In this document: positions 45,119-54,017 of the stretch, in pieces
Layout: every line of letters begins with the position of its first letter
Position numbering within the stretch: position 1 is the first letter of the stretch
From: JAXMBN01 sp046349875
GTDB lineage: Bacteria; Planctomycetota; Planctomycetia; Pirellulales; Pirellulaceae
Reading direction: 5' to 3'
Assembly (NCBI GenBank): GCA_046349875.1
Contig: JAXMBN010000014.1
Location: 1-64,000, forward strand
Length of the DNA: 64,000 nucleotides
Notes under the pieces: generated by a model
Database searches by the model: none
What the model saw: only the letters and a program-made list of their open reading frames with translations
What the model was told of the DNA's origin: nothing
Program-made: the position numbers and the translations under genes

Positions 45119-46225
45119 TTGATTGTGCCAGAGCCTCAAAGGCAATCATTGGCTCGCCGGCTTGCTACGAGCGAAGCCATGGCGCCTGTGCGGAGAATGG
45201 TGGTTGGGTTTACGGTCACATGTATCGTATCGATGCTGGCGGTTGCTGGGTATTGTTGGAATGGATGGTCCTTCTCCGACAGTTTCTACATGGTGGTCAT
45301 CACTATCTTCGGTGTTGGGTATGGAGAGGTGCAGCCGGTTTCTACACCTGCATTGCGGCTCATTACCATCGGCGTCATCTTCTTTGGTACGGCAGCAGCT
45401 GTTTACACAGTGGGCGGTTTCGTTCAGTTTTTGATTGGCGGCGAATTGAATAAGGTCCTGGGAGTCCGGCGCATGCAACACGATATCGAACATCTTAAGA
45501 ATCATGTGATCATCTGCGGATATGGCCGGATGGGAACGATTCTTGCCCAATCACTCTCGCAACGAAAACGGGGAATCCTGGTCATCGATAATGATCCGAT
45601 TGCCATCCGCGACGCGCGAGCAGCCGGTTATCTCGCACTGGAAGGGAACGCTACCGAAGAAGACGTCTTACGAGCTGCGGCGATTGATCGCGCTTCGGTA
45701 TTGGCCGCTGTATTGCCCAATGATGCAGCCAACGTCTTTCTCACGATCACCGCGCACGATTTGAATATGCAGCTGCAGATCTTTGCTCGAGCCGAACAAC
45801 CAACCACGGTCAAAAAGCTAAAGCAAGTCGGTGCCAGCCAGGTCATTTCTCCCACACAAATCGGCGCCGACCGACTGGCTCACCTTATCTTGCATCCATC
45901 GGCCGAGTCTCTTTTGCAACATGCCAAGCTTCCAGAGGGTATCAATCAAGACCTTCAAGCGATCGGCCTTCAACTCGATGAACTCGCACTCACCCCTGGC
46001 TCGCCACTTTCAGGAAAAACAGTCAAAGAAGTCCGGACGCAAGAAGGACATACATTTTTGATCGTGGCCATTCGACATGCCGATGGGAGAACGCTTGTTG
46101 CCCCGACGGTCGATCAACCCTTGCGGGAAGGGGACGTGTTGTTTGTATTGGGGCAAGGATGCGACATTGAATCGCTTTGCAAGCGGTATGCTCTCCAAAG
46201 CGAACTCAAAGATCCGAGTACCTAA
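45119..46225 (+). CDS. potassium channel with RCK (TrkA) domains
   Basis: The 368-residue protein has two membrane helices around a pore loop whose selectivity filter reads FGVGYGE (GYG), followed by a cytoplasmic RCK_N Rossmann domain (HVIICGYGRMGTILAQSL) and an RCK_C domain from about 275. It is an MthK/Kch-type, ligand-gated potassium channel. TTG at 45119 is taken as start because AAGGGAG lies five bases upstream. Confidence 0.9.
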   Translation: MIVPEPQRQSLARRLATSEAMAPVRRMVVGFTVTCIVSMLAVAGYCWNGWSFSDSFYMVVITIFGVGYGEVQPVSTPALRLITIGVIFFGTAAAVYTVGGFVQFLIGGELNKVLGVRRMQHDIEHLKNHVIICGYGRMGTILAQSLSQRKRGILVIDNDPIAIRDARAAGYLALEGNATEEDVLRAAAIDRASVLAAVLPNDAANVFLTITAHDLNMQLQIFARAEQPTTVKKLKQVGASQVISPTQIGADRLAHLILHPSAESLLQHAKLPEGINQDLQAIGLQLDELALTPGSPLSGKTVKEVRTQEGHTFLIVAIRHADGRTLVAPTVDQPLREGDVLFVLGQGCDIESLCKRYALQSELKDPST

Positions 46226-46261
46226 AACACAACTTCGAAAAGCCGTAAGGCTCGAAAGGCA

Positions 46262-46582
46262 CTAAGCTCGAAGCGTCGATTCAACCCATTCCTGATAGCG
46301 TGGATCCACTTGCTCGGTTTGCATCGCAAGGATCTCGGGGATTTCATAGGAATGATGGGCTCGAATATAGGCTACCACCGCATCCCAAAATGAAGGCAAG
46401 GTCTTGGCATCGAGCCGCCATTCTTGACTCGACTCGATAGCCCCTTTCCATGGATAAACACTGTCGATCGGACCGGTGATTTGGCAGCAAGCGGCTAGTT
46501 GGCTTTGCACCAAACCACGCGCCATGACTTGCGCTTCCTCGTGCGTCGGAAAAGTCGTGGTAACGATGAGCAAACAATTCAT
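46262..46582 (-). CDS. cutA: divalent-cation tolerance protein CutA
   Basis: The 106-residue protein matches CutA end to end: TTTFPTHEEAQVMARGLV, QLAACCQITGPIDSVYPW, EEWRLDAKT-like segment and HHSYEIPEILAM. CutA forms a stable trimer; its role in metal tolerance or protease regulation is unsettled. It lies 31 bases after the CNNM gene and likely shares its transcript. Confidence 0.93.
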   Translation of the reverse strand: MNCLLIVTTTFPTHEEAQVMARGLVQSQLAACCQITGPIDSVYPWKGAIESSQEWRLDAKTLPSFWDAVVAYIRAHHSYEIPEILAMQTEQVDPRYQEWVESTLRA

Positions 46583-46613
46583 GGATATCGGAAGGTTCTA
46601 GAGAGGTCCAATA

Positions 46614-48131
46614 CTAATCGAGCGTTGCTTGTTCGCCTGTCCGGAGGATCTCGAGGACTTCCGCTTCGCTCGACGCACTCTGCAAACGCTCCGGGATGTA
46701 CTCACTTTCATCCATGATCGTCGCAATGATGGCCTGCAAGCGTTGGTGCACGCGAGGCTGCCCAGCAGGACTGAGCAAGACCATCAGCAGATGAGCTCGC
46801 TCATTGGTGCCGCGATAGGCGATTCCACCCTTGGATCGAAGGACAAAAACGAGAGGCTTGGAAAGGCCGGCCACGCGAGCGTGAGGCATACCCAGTCCGT
46901 TCCCTAGATACGTTTCCACAATCCGCTCGCGTTCTTCGATGGCTTTAACGATGATCTCCTTGGGAACGGGCAAGGAACCAGGTTTCATTCGGTCCAGTGT
47001 CTTTCGAATGGCTTCCACCGTATTGGAAGCTTCGATATTCAGTTGCACACGATCTTCTTGAAGTGCATCTCCCAGATGAATCGTCTCTTCATCCTCAAAC
47101 TCGTCCCGGATCGTCCCGATGATCTCTTCGATGGCATCTTCCAAAGTCAGAAATCCTGTCCAACGTCCAACGCTATCGCGGACGAGCGCTGCGTGAATGC
47201 GCTTCTTTTGCATTTCGGCCAAAAGCGATTCCAGAAGAGCATTTTCGGAAATGGTGATGATCGGACGTTGCAAGCGACGAAGATCGGGATTCTCACTTCC
47301 ATCTAACAATAGATCTTTGAAGTGTACGATTCCCACCGGATCTTGGGCATCGGCATCGAGCAACGGATAACGACTGAAGCGATACTTGCGAAGTGTCTGA
47401 AGAATATCTTCCCAAGACTCTTGCGTGCTCAGACAACGCACTTGCGAACGAGGACGCATCGCGTCTTTGACTCGGAGTTCTCCCAAATCAAAAACGTTCT
47501 CCAGAAAAAGGAGCCGCCGAAAGGACATCATGCCTTGCGTTTGCGATTGATTAAGCAAGATACGCAATTCATCTTCGCTATGGACTTCATGATTTCTGAA
47601 ATTCCCCATGCCGATCGCGCGGAGCACGAGGTTAGCAGATGCATTGAGCATTTTGAGGGGAATATAGAAAAGAATGCGAAAGACGCGCAACGGAACCGCT
47701 GTCCAAATCGATGCGCGATCGGTCATTCGAATGGCTGCCGATTTCGGCACCAACTCACCCAACAGAATATGCAGAAAACTGACCAACAAATAGCTGATCG
47801 TAAATGCAATGCCATGGGACGAAAAGGCAGATGCCGTTCCATGCGGAGCGATACCAAAGGCTTCGATGATGGGTTCGATCAGGCGAACGATCGCAGGTTC
47901 GGCCACGAATCCCAACCCGATCGAGGCGAATGTGATGCCCAACTGGCAGACCGAGAGATACTCGTCCAAATGATCATGGATATGCTTGACCCCTTTGGCC
48001 CCGCGCACACCATCATCGATCAATTCTTCGACACGAGAGGGTCGCATTTTGACTGCGGCGAACTCAGCCAAAACAAAAAAACCGTTCAGACACAGAAGCA
48101 AGACGGCTATCAATAAGAAAAAAATGACCAT
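46614..48131 (-). CDS. CNNM/CBS membrane protein fused to PTS EIIA domain
   Basis: The 505-residue protein begins at ATG 48131 (MVIFFLLIAVLLLCLNGFFV); codons upstream to 48275 look non-coding. Domains in order: DUF21/CNNM membrane domain (about 1-190) as in CorC/MpfA-type magnesium transporters, a CBS pair (about 215-345), then, in place of the usual CorC_HlyC domain, a fructose-type PTS EIIA domain (about 360-500) with the phospho-accepting His of GLGMPHAR near residue 415. I infer a cation-efflux protein regulated by phosphorylation or by a PTS-like signal. Encoded with CutA. Confidence 0.9.
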   Translation of the reverse strand: MVIFFLLIAVLLLCLNGFFVLAEFAAVKMRPSRVEELIDDGVRGAKGVKHIHDHLDEYLSVCQLGITFASIGLGFVAEPAIVRLIEPIIEAFGIAPHGTASAFSSHGIAFTISYLLVSFLHILLGELVPKSAAIRMTDRASIWTAVPLRVFRILFYIPLKMLNASANLVLRAIGMGNFRNHEVHSEDELRILLNQSQTQGMMSFRRLLFLENVFDLGELRVKDAMRPRSQVRCLSTQESWEDILQTLRKYRFSRYPLLDADAQDPVGIVHFKDLLLDGSENPDLRRLQRPIITISENALLESLLAEMQKKRIHAALVRDSVGRWTGFLTLEDAIEEIIGTIRDEFEDEETIHLGDALQEDRVQLNIEASNTVEAIRKTLDRMKPGSLPVPKEIIVKAIEERERIVETYLGNGLGMPHARVAGLSKPLVFVLRSKGGIAYRGTNERAHLLMVLLSPAGQPRVHQRLQAIIATIMDESEYIPERLQSASSEAEVLEILRTGEQATLD

Positions 48132-48332
48132 GGAAAGTCGGTAATATCCCCCCTCTTGAATCAATCTCACCCGCCAAACATTCCATTGTAGCAGGTTTAC
48201 AATAAGCTCGTAGCAACATAACAATTGTTGATTCCACGGTGCCCCCTTGGACCCTTTTTCTGGAGTGGGCATCATGAAATACAGATTCTGGTCACTCTAT
48301 CGACCCGTACAAAAACAAAGGAGCCGCAGAGC

Positions 48333-50519
48333 ATGCTTCGTCGATTCTATTGGGCAGGATTGCCCGCATGGTTCGCAGTGAGCGTTTCTCTTCTACCCGC
48401 GCAATCCCCATCCCTTTCGGATCGCAGTTCTTCGAGGAGTATTCTCGTTACCACGACCATGAACAACGACAACCCATTTCTTGTGGCCAGTGACCTTCCG
48501 CTTTCCGCACCCAACTTCAAGGCCATTCGTCATGAACACTACATGGCCGCTTTCGAAGCTGGCATTGCGCAGCAGCTAAAAGAAGTCCAAGTCATCGCTG
48601 AGTTGCCCGCCTCTCCGACTTTTGAAAATACGCTGGTGGCTCTTGAGAAATCGGGCGATATCTTGCGCCGCGTGCAAGCGGTTTTCTTCAATCTTGCAAG
48701 CTCCAACACCGACGACAAGATTCAAGAGATCGAAGAGAAGGTTGCTCCGATGCTGGCAGCGCATAGCGACAACATTTTCCTCAACGCACCTTTATTCGCT
48801 CGAGTCGAAACGCTTTGGAAGCAGAGAGAATCGCTTAAGCTCTCCGAAGAGCAACAAAGACTTCTCAAGGATTACTATGAGAATTTTGTTCGATCGGGGG
48901 CCAAGCTGAACGAAGATCAAAAGAAACGCATCCGCGCCATCAACGAAGAGCTTTCGTTGGTAGAAACTCAATTTCAAAACAATCTTTTAGCCATCACCAA
49001 AGAATGCGCCGTCATCGTTGAGAAGGTCGAAGAGTTGGATGGTATGAGCTCCGCAGAGATTGCAGCTGCAAGAGAAGCGGCAAAAGAGCGAGGGCTGCAA
49101 GACAAATACTTGTTAGCCATCACCAACACAACACGACAACCGATTTTGACATCGCTCAAGAATCGCGCCTTGCGACAGAAGGTTTGGGAAGCATCGGCCT
49201 ATCGAGGCTTGGGACGCAACGGTGGCATCGACAATCGGCCCTTGGTATTGAAGCTTGCCAAGTTAAGGGCCGAGCGTTCTCAGATTCTTGGCTATGCCAG
49301 TCATGCTGCTTTTGCGTTGGAAGATCAAATGGCCAAAGATCCCAAAGCAGCCTTCAAGATGCTTCGGGATTTGGTGCCTCAAGTCGTCGAAAAAACGAAA
49401 ATCGAATCGGAAGAAATCGCCCAAGCCATGCGGGAAGATGGAGTCCAAGAAACGCTCCAACCTTGGGATTGGGAATACTATGCGGAACGCGTTCGCAAGC
49501 AGAAGTACCAAGCGGATGAGAATCAGATCAAGCAGTACTTTGAACTCGATGGCGTTCTCAAGAATGGAGTTTTCTTTGCCTACAAGAAACTCTATGGCAT
49601 CGACTTCAAAGAACGATTCGACCTTCCCGTATACCATCCCTCGGTTCGCGTCTTCGATGTGCTCAACGAAGATGGCACAGTGATTGGACTATTCTATGCC
49701 GATTACTTGCATCGCGAAAACAAACGGGGTGGTGCTTGGATGGACTCCTTCGTTTCGCAATCGCGTCTTCTTCACCAGTTACCTGTGGTCGTGAATGTTA
49801 TGAACATTCCCAAGGGGGCTGAGGGAGAACCAACGCTCGTTAGCTTCGACAACGTCACGACGATGTTCCACGAACTTGGACATGGAGTGCATGGACTGTT
49901 TTCGACGGTTGAGTTTCCTGCTCTTTCGGGTACTTCGGTTCCGCGCGATTTCGTCGAATTCCCCTCGACCTTCCACGAAGATTTTGCGATCGAGCCCAGC
50001 ATTTTGCAAAACTATGCGCGGCACTACAAAACCGGCGAGCGCATTCCCGACGAACTGCTCAAGAAAGCCATCGCCGCCAACAAGTTCAACAAGGGCTTTG
50101 ACACGCTCGAGTATCTTTCAGCGGCCTTGCTTGATTTGGCTTGGCACTCGCTTTCGACCGATCAGATTCCGCAAGATGTCGAGACCTTCGAAGCCAAAGT
50201 ACTTCAAGAGTATGGGGTTGCATTGGCAGCCGTTCCTCCCCGGTACAAGACTCAGTATTTCGCTCACGTTTGGTGCGGTGGATATTCTGCCGGGTACTAT
50301 GCCTATCTCTGGAGTGAGGTCTTGGCGGCCGATGCATTTGCCTACATGAAGGAACGCGGCGGTCTTTCCCGCACCAATGGCGAGGCATTCCGCAATCAAA
50401 TCCTTTCCAAAGGCGGAACGCGGGAAGTGATGCAGCAATACGTCGATTTCCGCAATCAACCGCCAACCGTGGAAGCCCTCCTCATTCGTAGGGGACTCCA
50501 AAAACCCAAAGAAAATTAA
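48333..50519 (+). CDS. M3-family zinc metallopeptidase (oligopeptidase A/Dcp type)
   Basis: The 728-residue protein starts at ATG 48333 (AAGGAG nine bases before) and has a signal-like N-terminus (MLRRFYWAGLPAWFAVSVSLL). The thimet-oligopeptidase body includes RSQILGYASHAAFALEDQMAKD (key part GYASHAAF), FYADYLHRENKRGGAWMDS and the zinc site FHELGHGVHGLF (HELGH about 512, with downstream Glu in FPSTFHEDF). It cleaves short peptides; periplasmic location follows from the signal peptide. A GxY pair near the C-terminus (YSAGYYAYLWSE) is the substrate-binding loop. Confidence 0.93.
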   Translation: MLRRFYWAGLPAWFAVSVSLLPAQSPSLSDRSSSRSILVTTTMNNDNPFLVASDLPLSAPNFKAIRHEHYMAAFEAGIAQQLKEVQVIAELPASPTFENTLVALEKSGDILRRVQAVFFNLASSNTDDKIQEIEEKVAPMLAAHSDNIFLNAPLFARVETLWKQRESLKLSEEQQRLLKDYYENFVRSGAKLNEDQKKRIRAINEELSLVETQFQNNLLAITKECAVIVEKVEELDGMSSAEIAAAREAAKERGLQDKYLLAITNTTRQPILTSLKNRALRQKVWEASAYRGLGRNGGIDNRPLVLKLAKLRAERSQILGYASHAAFALEDQMAKDPKAAFKMLRDLVPQVVEKTKIESEEIAQAMREDGVQETLQPWDWEYYAERVRKQKYQADENQIKQYFELDGVLKNGVFFAYKKLYGIDFKERFDLPVYHPSVRVFDVLNEDGTVIGLFYADYLHRENKRGGAWMDSFVSQSRLLHQLPVVVNVMNIPKGAEGEPTLVSFDNVTTMFHELGHGVHGLFSTVEFPALSGTSVPRDFVEFPSTFHEDFAIEPSILQNYARHYKTGERIPDELLKKAIAANKFNKGFDTLEYLSAALLDLAWHSLSTDQIPQDVETFEAKVLQEYGVALAAVPPRYKTQYFAHVWCGGYSAGYYAYLWSEVLAADAFAYMKERGGLSRTNGEAFRNQILSKGGTREVMQQYVDFRNQPPTVEALLIRRGLQKPKEN

Positions 50520-50543
50520 TGGCGGTTGGAACACCTTTTTTGA

Positions 50544-50578
50544 GCTCTCCTGGATAGATCCTTTTTTCCCAGGAGAGC
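50544..50578 (+). promoter_or_regulatory. hairpin covering the ribosome site of the dockerin gene
   Basis: GCTCTCCTGG at 50544-50553 is perfectly complementary to 50569-50578, a 10-bp stem with a 15-base T-rich loop. The right arm contains AGGAGA (50571-50576), the ribosome-binding site for the ATG at 50584. Folding would hide that site, so it could control translation; it might also act partly as a terminator for the upstream peptidase gene. Confidence 0.55.
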
Positions 50579-50583
50579 CGATA

Positions 50584-51648
50584 ATGAGTTTTTGGTCTTG
50601 GAAACGCACGGACGGATGTTCTTTCGCAAGCAAATCACAGAAAGTCGCCACGCGAACGACTGCGAGAAGCAAACGTCGTTTACGTTTGGAGGCCCTTGAA
50701 GGCCGCGCCCTGATGGCGGGCGACCTAGCTCATAACTTCCTTCATCCTGTCGATGTTAATGATGATGGGCGAGTCACTCCTCTCGACGCTCTTCATGTCA
50801 TCAATCGCCTCAATCGATCGGCCGACGATTCTGCATCTACGCCCGAATTTCACGATGTGAATGATGACTCCAACATCACTCCTATGGACGCGCTCTGGGT
50901 CATCAACGACCTCAATCAGCATGCCGGTATCGCCAGTGCATTCTCTTCGACCGAATATCAAGGGGTTCACAATGGCGTACGATTCCGGCTCGAATACGAA
51001 GTGATTGGCACGACGTCCGAGTTGTCTCTCAAGCTCGATGGAGCGCCTGCAAGTCAGTCGTACGATATCAAAATCAACGGAATCTCTCTCGGCACACTCA
51101 CCACCGATAGTCGTGGTCGAGGAAAACTTGAACTTCGCGATGGAGATGATCGTCAAGGTGCCAACGGCATTCCAGCGTCGGTCGTTCCCCTTACCGCCGA
51201 AACACTCTTGATGGTTGGCGATCTCTTCCAGGGCAAGCTCGGCGATTTGGGAAAGCTCGACGATAACGCAAGTGGAACCTCGGGAGGTTCGACGGGAGGC
51301 TCCACTGGCACGACCATCATAGCTGGCAACTGGGTAGCATCCTTCACGGCAACCAATGGTCTTCGCGGCTCGGCTGAATATGAAGTCGAAACCGAACGTG
51401 GAGTGACGCGGAAACTGAAGATCGAAGTGGAACGCGCAGCTCCTCAAACGAGCGTTGCCGTCGTGATCGCAGGTAAAGAAGTTGGAAACATCCTGGTTGA
51501 CGCTCGTGGCAAAGGGAAGCTTATCCTTTCCACCCAACCCAAGGGAGTCAGCGAACTTCCATTCCCTGCTGATTTTCCATCGATTAGCGAAGGCACCGAA
51601 CTGAAGGTGGGTAGCGCGACAACCACCTTCCGAAAAGCCCTAGCCTAG
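50584..51648 (+). CDS. secreted dockerin type I-like protein
   Basis: The 354-residue protein opens with a basic region and RLRLEALEGRALMAGD, a planctomycete N-terminal sorting-like motif. Two dockerin I repeats follow: VDVNDDGRVTPLDALHVIN and HDVNDDSNITPMDALWVIND (calcium-binding DxNDD). The remainder (about 120-354) holds two copies of a beta-rich domain with TEYQGVHNGVRFRLEYEVIG and similar, separated by a Gly/Ser/Thr linker (about 232-250). Dockerins bind cohesins in surface complexes; here a surface or matrix protein is inferred. Catalytic residues are not seen. Confidence 0.82.
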   Translation: MSFWSWKRTDGCSFASKSQKVATRTTARSKRRLRLEALEGRALMAGDLAHNFLHPVDVNDDGRVTPLDALHVINRLNRSADDSASTPEFHDVNDDSNITPMDALWVINDLNQHAGIASAFSSTEYQGVHNGVRFRLEYEVIGTTSELSLKLDGAPASQSYDIKINGISLGTLTTDSRGRGKLELRDGDDRQGANGIPASVVPLTAETLLMVGDLFQGKLGDLGKLDDNASGTSGGSTGGSTGTTIIAGNWVASFTATNGLRGSAEYEVETERGVTRKLKIEVERAAPQTSVAVVIAGKEVGNILVDARGKGKLILSTQPKGVSELPFPADFPSISEGTELKVGSATTTFRKALA

Positions 51649-51732
51649 TCCGCTTCAATCGCATAAAGAGAATGAGCAATGACCGTCAGGGATTCCTAGC
51701 AAACGAAGTATCGATAGCGAATCCCCGGTGGG

Positions 51733-52055
51733 TTGAATGCAGATTCAGCGTATTTACGGCAAGGTAGCCGAAGACCATACTCAATAGAGGAAGAAGGCTG
51801 GGAAACGATGCAGCACCGAAGAAGGATCGTTGCAGAGATTCCTTCCGACTTCAAATGGGTGGTAGAAGGCCGTAAAGAAGTGAAAGTGCTTCAACTTAAA
51901 ATGGACACATCCGATCCTAGCGACCATACATTGCTTCGACGGTTTCGATTGGACAATTTCAGATCGTCTTCGATGCTCCTCAATTTCAGACCGACTATGT
52001 TATTCGCATCAAAAGTGAAAGTGTTGCCGACACTTTCCGTCTCGGGAACTTCTCG
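51733..52055 (+). pseudogene. 5' piece of the frameshifted dockerin-type gene
   Basis: Frame 1 encodes EIPSDFKWVVEGRKEVKVLQ up to about 51920. The following frame holds a TAG at 51918 and then continues smoothly as RPYIASTVSIGQFQIVF into the next gene. One small indel near 51920 would join them. The start is unclear (ATG 51808 or TTG 51733). Confidence 0.4.
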
Positions 52056-52832
52056 GTGCAGATCACTTTCTCATCTCCCACTCCAACCGCCGATGTCACG
52101 TTTGAATCCCAACTAGCCCCGGCCGACCGTATCGTCGAAAGAGAATGGTTTGTTGCTCGTCCGCAATTGTTCTCCCTTTCGTTGGAAGGTCTCTCTGATC
52201 AACCAAGGACCGGTGAAATCTGGGTGAGTATCTTCAATGAAAACAAGAAGTACCTGGCAGGATTGGTCGCTCCTCTCGATGAGCTTCGAACATCACCAGG
52301 GCTTTTGCTCGATCCCGGAACCTACTTTCTACAAATCGCATATGCATCAGAGGCAACCGATACGGCCAATGTCCCCTTTCGCCTCATGATCGATAGTTCG
52401 TCGGACCCAATCGGACCTCTGCTAGGCACGCCTGGTGTTCAGCCCAAATTCCTGTGCCCAGGCGAGACCAATATTTACTGCTATCCTGGCTCCACCACAC
52501 CAACTAGCCAAACAACCGCCATTGGAGGAGAACCGGTGGCTCCACTCCCTGCTCCCTCATCACCCACAGTTCTCTCGGCTCCCGATGGTTGGTTCTGGAA
52601 CAACAATTATCTTCCGACCAATCCAACGATCGCCGTTGATACCAATGGCGACAACATCGTTTCTCCCATCGATGCCCTCTTGGTGTTGAATCGACTCAAT
52701 CGCGTCGGAAGCACTCCGTTCCCATCTCCTCCAGAATATGTTGGCTATCTCGACACGAGCAATGATGGCATGATCACTCCGTTGGATGCACTTCTCGTGA
52801 TCAACACGCTCAATCTGCGTCAGTCTTCGTAA
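52056..52832 (+). CDS. secreted dockerin type I-like protein, 5' end frameshifted
   Basis: From the GTG at 52056 the frame gives 258 residues, but protein-like sequence continues upstream in the same frame (QTDYVIRIKSESVADTFRLG) as far as a TAG at 51918, so this is the C-terminal part of a longer protein. It has a beta-rich domain (about 1-120), a Pro-rich linker and two dockerin repeats at the end: VDTNGDNIVSPIDALLVLNRL and LDTSNDGMITPLDALLVINTL. Its relation to the upstream dockerin protein suggests a duplicated family. Confidence 0.6.
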   Translation: MQITFSSPTPTADVTFESQLAPADRIVEREWFVARPQLFSLSLEGLSDQPRTGEIWVSIFNENKKYLAGLVAPLDELRTSPGLLLDPGTYFLQIAYASEATDTANVPFRLMIDSSSDPIGPLLGTPGVQPKFLCPGETNIYCYPGSTTPTSQTTAIGGEPVAPLPAPSSPTVLSAPDGWFWNNNYLPTNPTIAVDTNGDNIVSPIDALLVLNRLNRVGSTPFPSPPEYVGYLDTSNDGMITPLDALLVINTLNLRQSS

Positions 52833-52858
52833 GATGCGAAGTTATCGTCGCGCGTCCT

Positions 52859-53311
52859 TTAAGATTCTTGAGATTCCGCGAAAAAAGCCCACCGCCATAG
52901 CCAGCGGCATCCCCAACCAAGCGCAGGAAGAAGCGCCATGGCAATGAGGAGCTTCATGTAAAGGTAATAGGAAGGGAAGAGCCACGGGACGATCGCCAAG
53001 GCAACTATCGATCCCAACGCCTGCATCAACCATTCCCATCGAACAAAGAGAATCTGCTCGGAATCACGCAGCATGGAATAGGCCATCACCGCTGTAGTGA
53101 CGAACCCGCCGAATGCACCGAGGGCCATCAAGAGCAACCACGCGGGCGCTGCTCCCCAGCCATCCTGGCGCAGTCCACCCGACAGGACCGTGAGCAAGAT
53201 CATCGTACCTAGTGCTCCTCCACCCAGACCGAAACTGATGGCGTTCAGGAACGCGTTGATCGCATAGAGACCTTGCCGCAGATTGGAACCAGATGATGTT
53301 GGTGGTCGCAT
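52859..53311 (-). CDS. hypothetical four-helix membrane protein
   Basis: The 150-residue protein has about four hydrophobic helices (GGALGTMILLTVLSGG, LLLMALGAFGGFVTTAVMAY, LGSIVALAIVPWLF, LLIAMALLPALGWG). No family is recognised. It is 76 bases after purN and may be co-transcribed with cysK-purN. Confidence 0.7.
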   Translation of the reverse strand: MRPPTSSGSNLRQGLYAINAFLNAISFGLGGGALGTMILLTVLSGGLRQDGWGAAPAWLLLMALGAFGGFVTTAVMAYSMLRDSEQILFVRWEWLMQALGSIVALAIVPWLFPSYYLYMKLLIAMALLPALGWGCRWLWRWAFFAESQES

Positions 53312-53387
53312 CGGATACCTCCCTTGCAGGAATCGATCGCCCCATCATCCACCGTATCGCAGGCGAAGACCCTACGCAAGAAAACGG

Positions 53388-54017
53388 CTAGCGAATCGCT
53401 ACGCGACGGTTGGTTGGATCCACTTGGATGCGTCCACTTCGGATGAGCTCGATCGCCTCTGGCAAGGCTTTGCATTCTTCGGCAAAGACGCGGGCCTGTA
53501 GCAATTCGGGTGTATCCCCTTCGAGGACAGGGCAGGTACGTTGCAGGATCACGGGGCCGTGGTCGTATTGATTATCGACGAAGTGAACGGTACATCCCGA
53601 AACCTTCACGCCATACTCGAGGGCTGCTTGATGTACCTTGAGCCCATAGTACCCTTCACCGCAGAAGGCCGGTATAAGCGATGGATGGATGTTGACCACG
53701 CGATTGGTCCAACGTTCGGGAATCAACAGATGCAATAGAAAACCACCCATCACCACCAGTTTTGCTCCCGATGCTTCAATGCACTGAAAGGCTTCGTCGC
53801 GATAGGCCTCTTGGGTTGCGAACGACTTCTTTGCAAGGACGCAGGATGGGATCTTGGCATCCTCTGCAAAACGGAGCCCGCCTGCATCGCGCCGACTGCT
53901 GATCACCAAGCGGAAATCGACCTTCAACAATCCTTTTTGTTGAAGGTCGATGAGATTCTTGAGCGTCGTTCCACCGCCGGAAATCAAGACGGCGATGGGA
54001 AGCACTTCATCGCTCAT
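53388..54017 (-). CDS. purN: phosphoribosylglycinamide formyltransferase
   Basis: The 209-residue enzyme transfers formyl from 10-formyl-THF to GAR in purine synthesis. ISGGGTTLKNL is the phosphate-binding loop, and the catalytic Asn, His and Asp lie in NIHPSLIPAF and TVHFVDNQYDHGPVI. The start overlaps the cysK stop (ATGA). Pairing with cysteine synthase has no obvious pathway logic. Confidence 0.95.
   Translation of the reverse strand: MSDEVLPIAVLISGGGTTLKNLIDLQQKGLLKVDFRLVISSRRDAGGLRFAEDAKIPSCVLAKKSFATQEAYRDEAFQCIEASGAKLVVMGGFLLHLLIPERWTNRVVNIHPSLIPAFCGEGYYGLKVHQAALEYGVKVSGCTVHFVDNQYDHGPVILQRTCPVLEGDTPELLQARVFAEECKALPEAIELIRSGRIQVDPTNRRVAIR

Noticed and set aside
46614..48275. Extended N-terminus of the CNNM protein to 48275
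   Set aside because: Residues before ATG 48131 lack membrane character and would run into the divergent promoter region.
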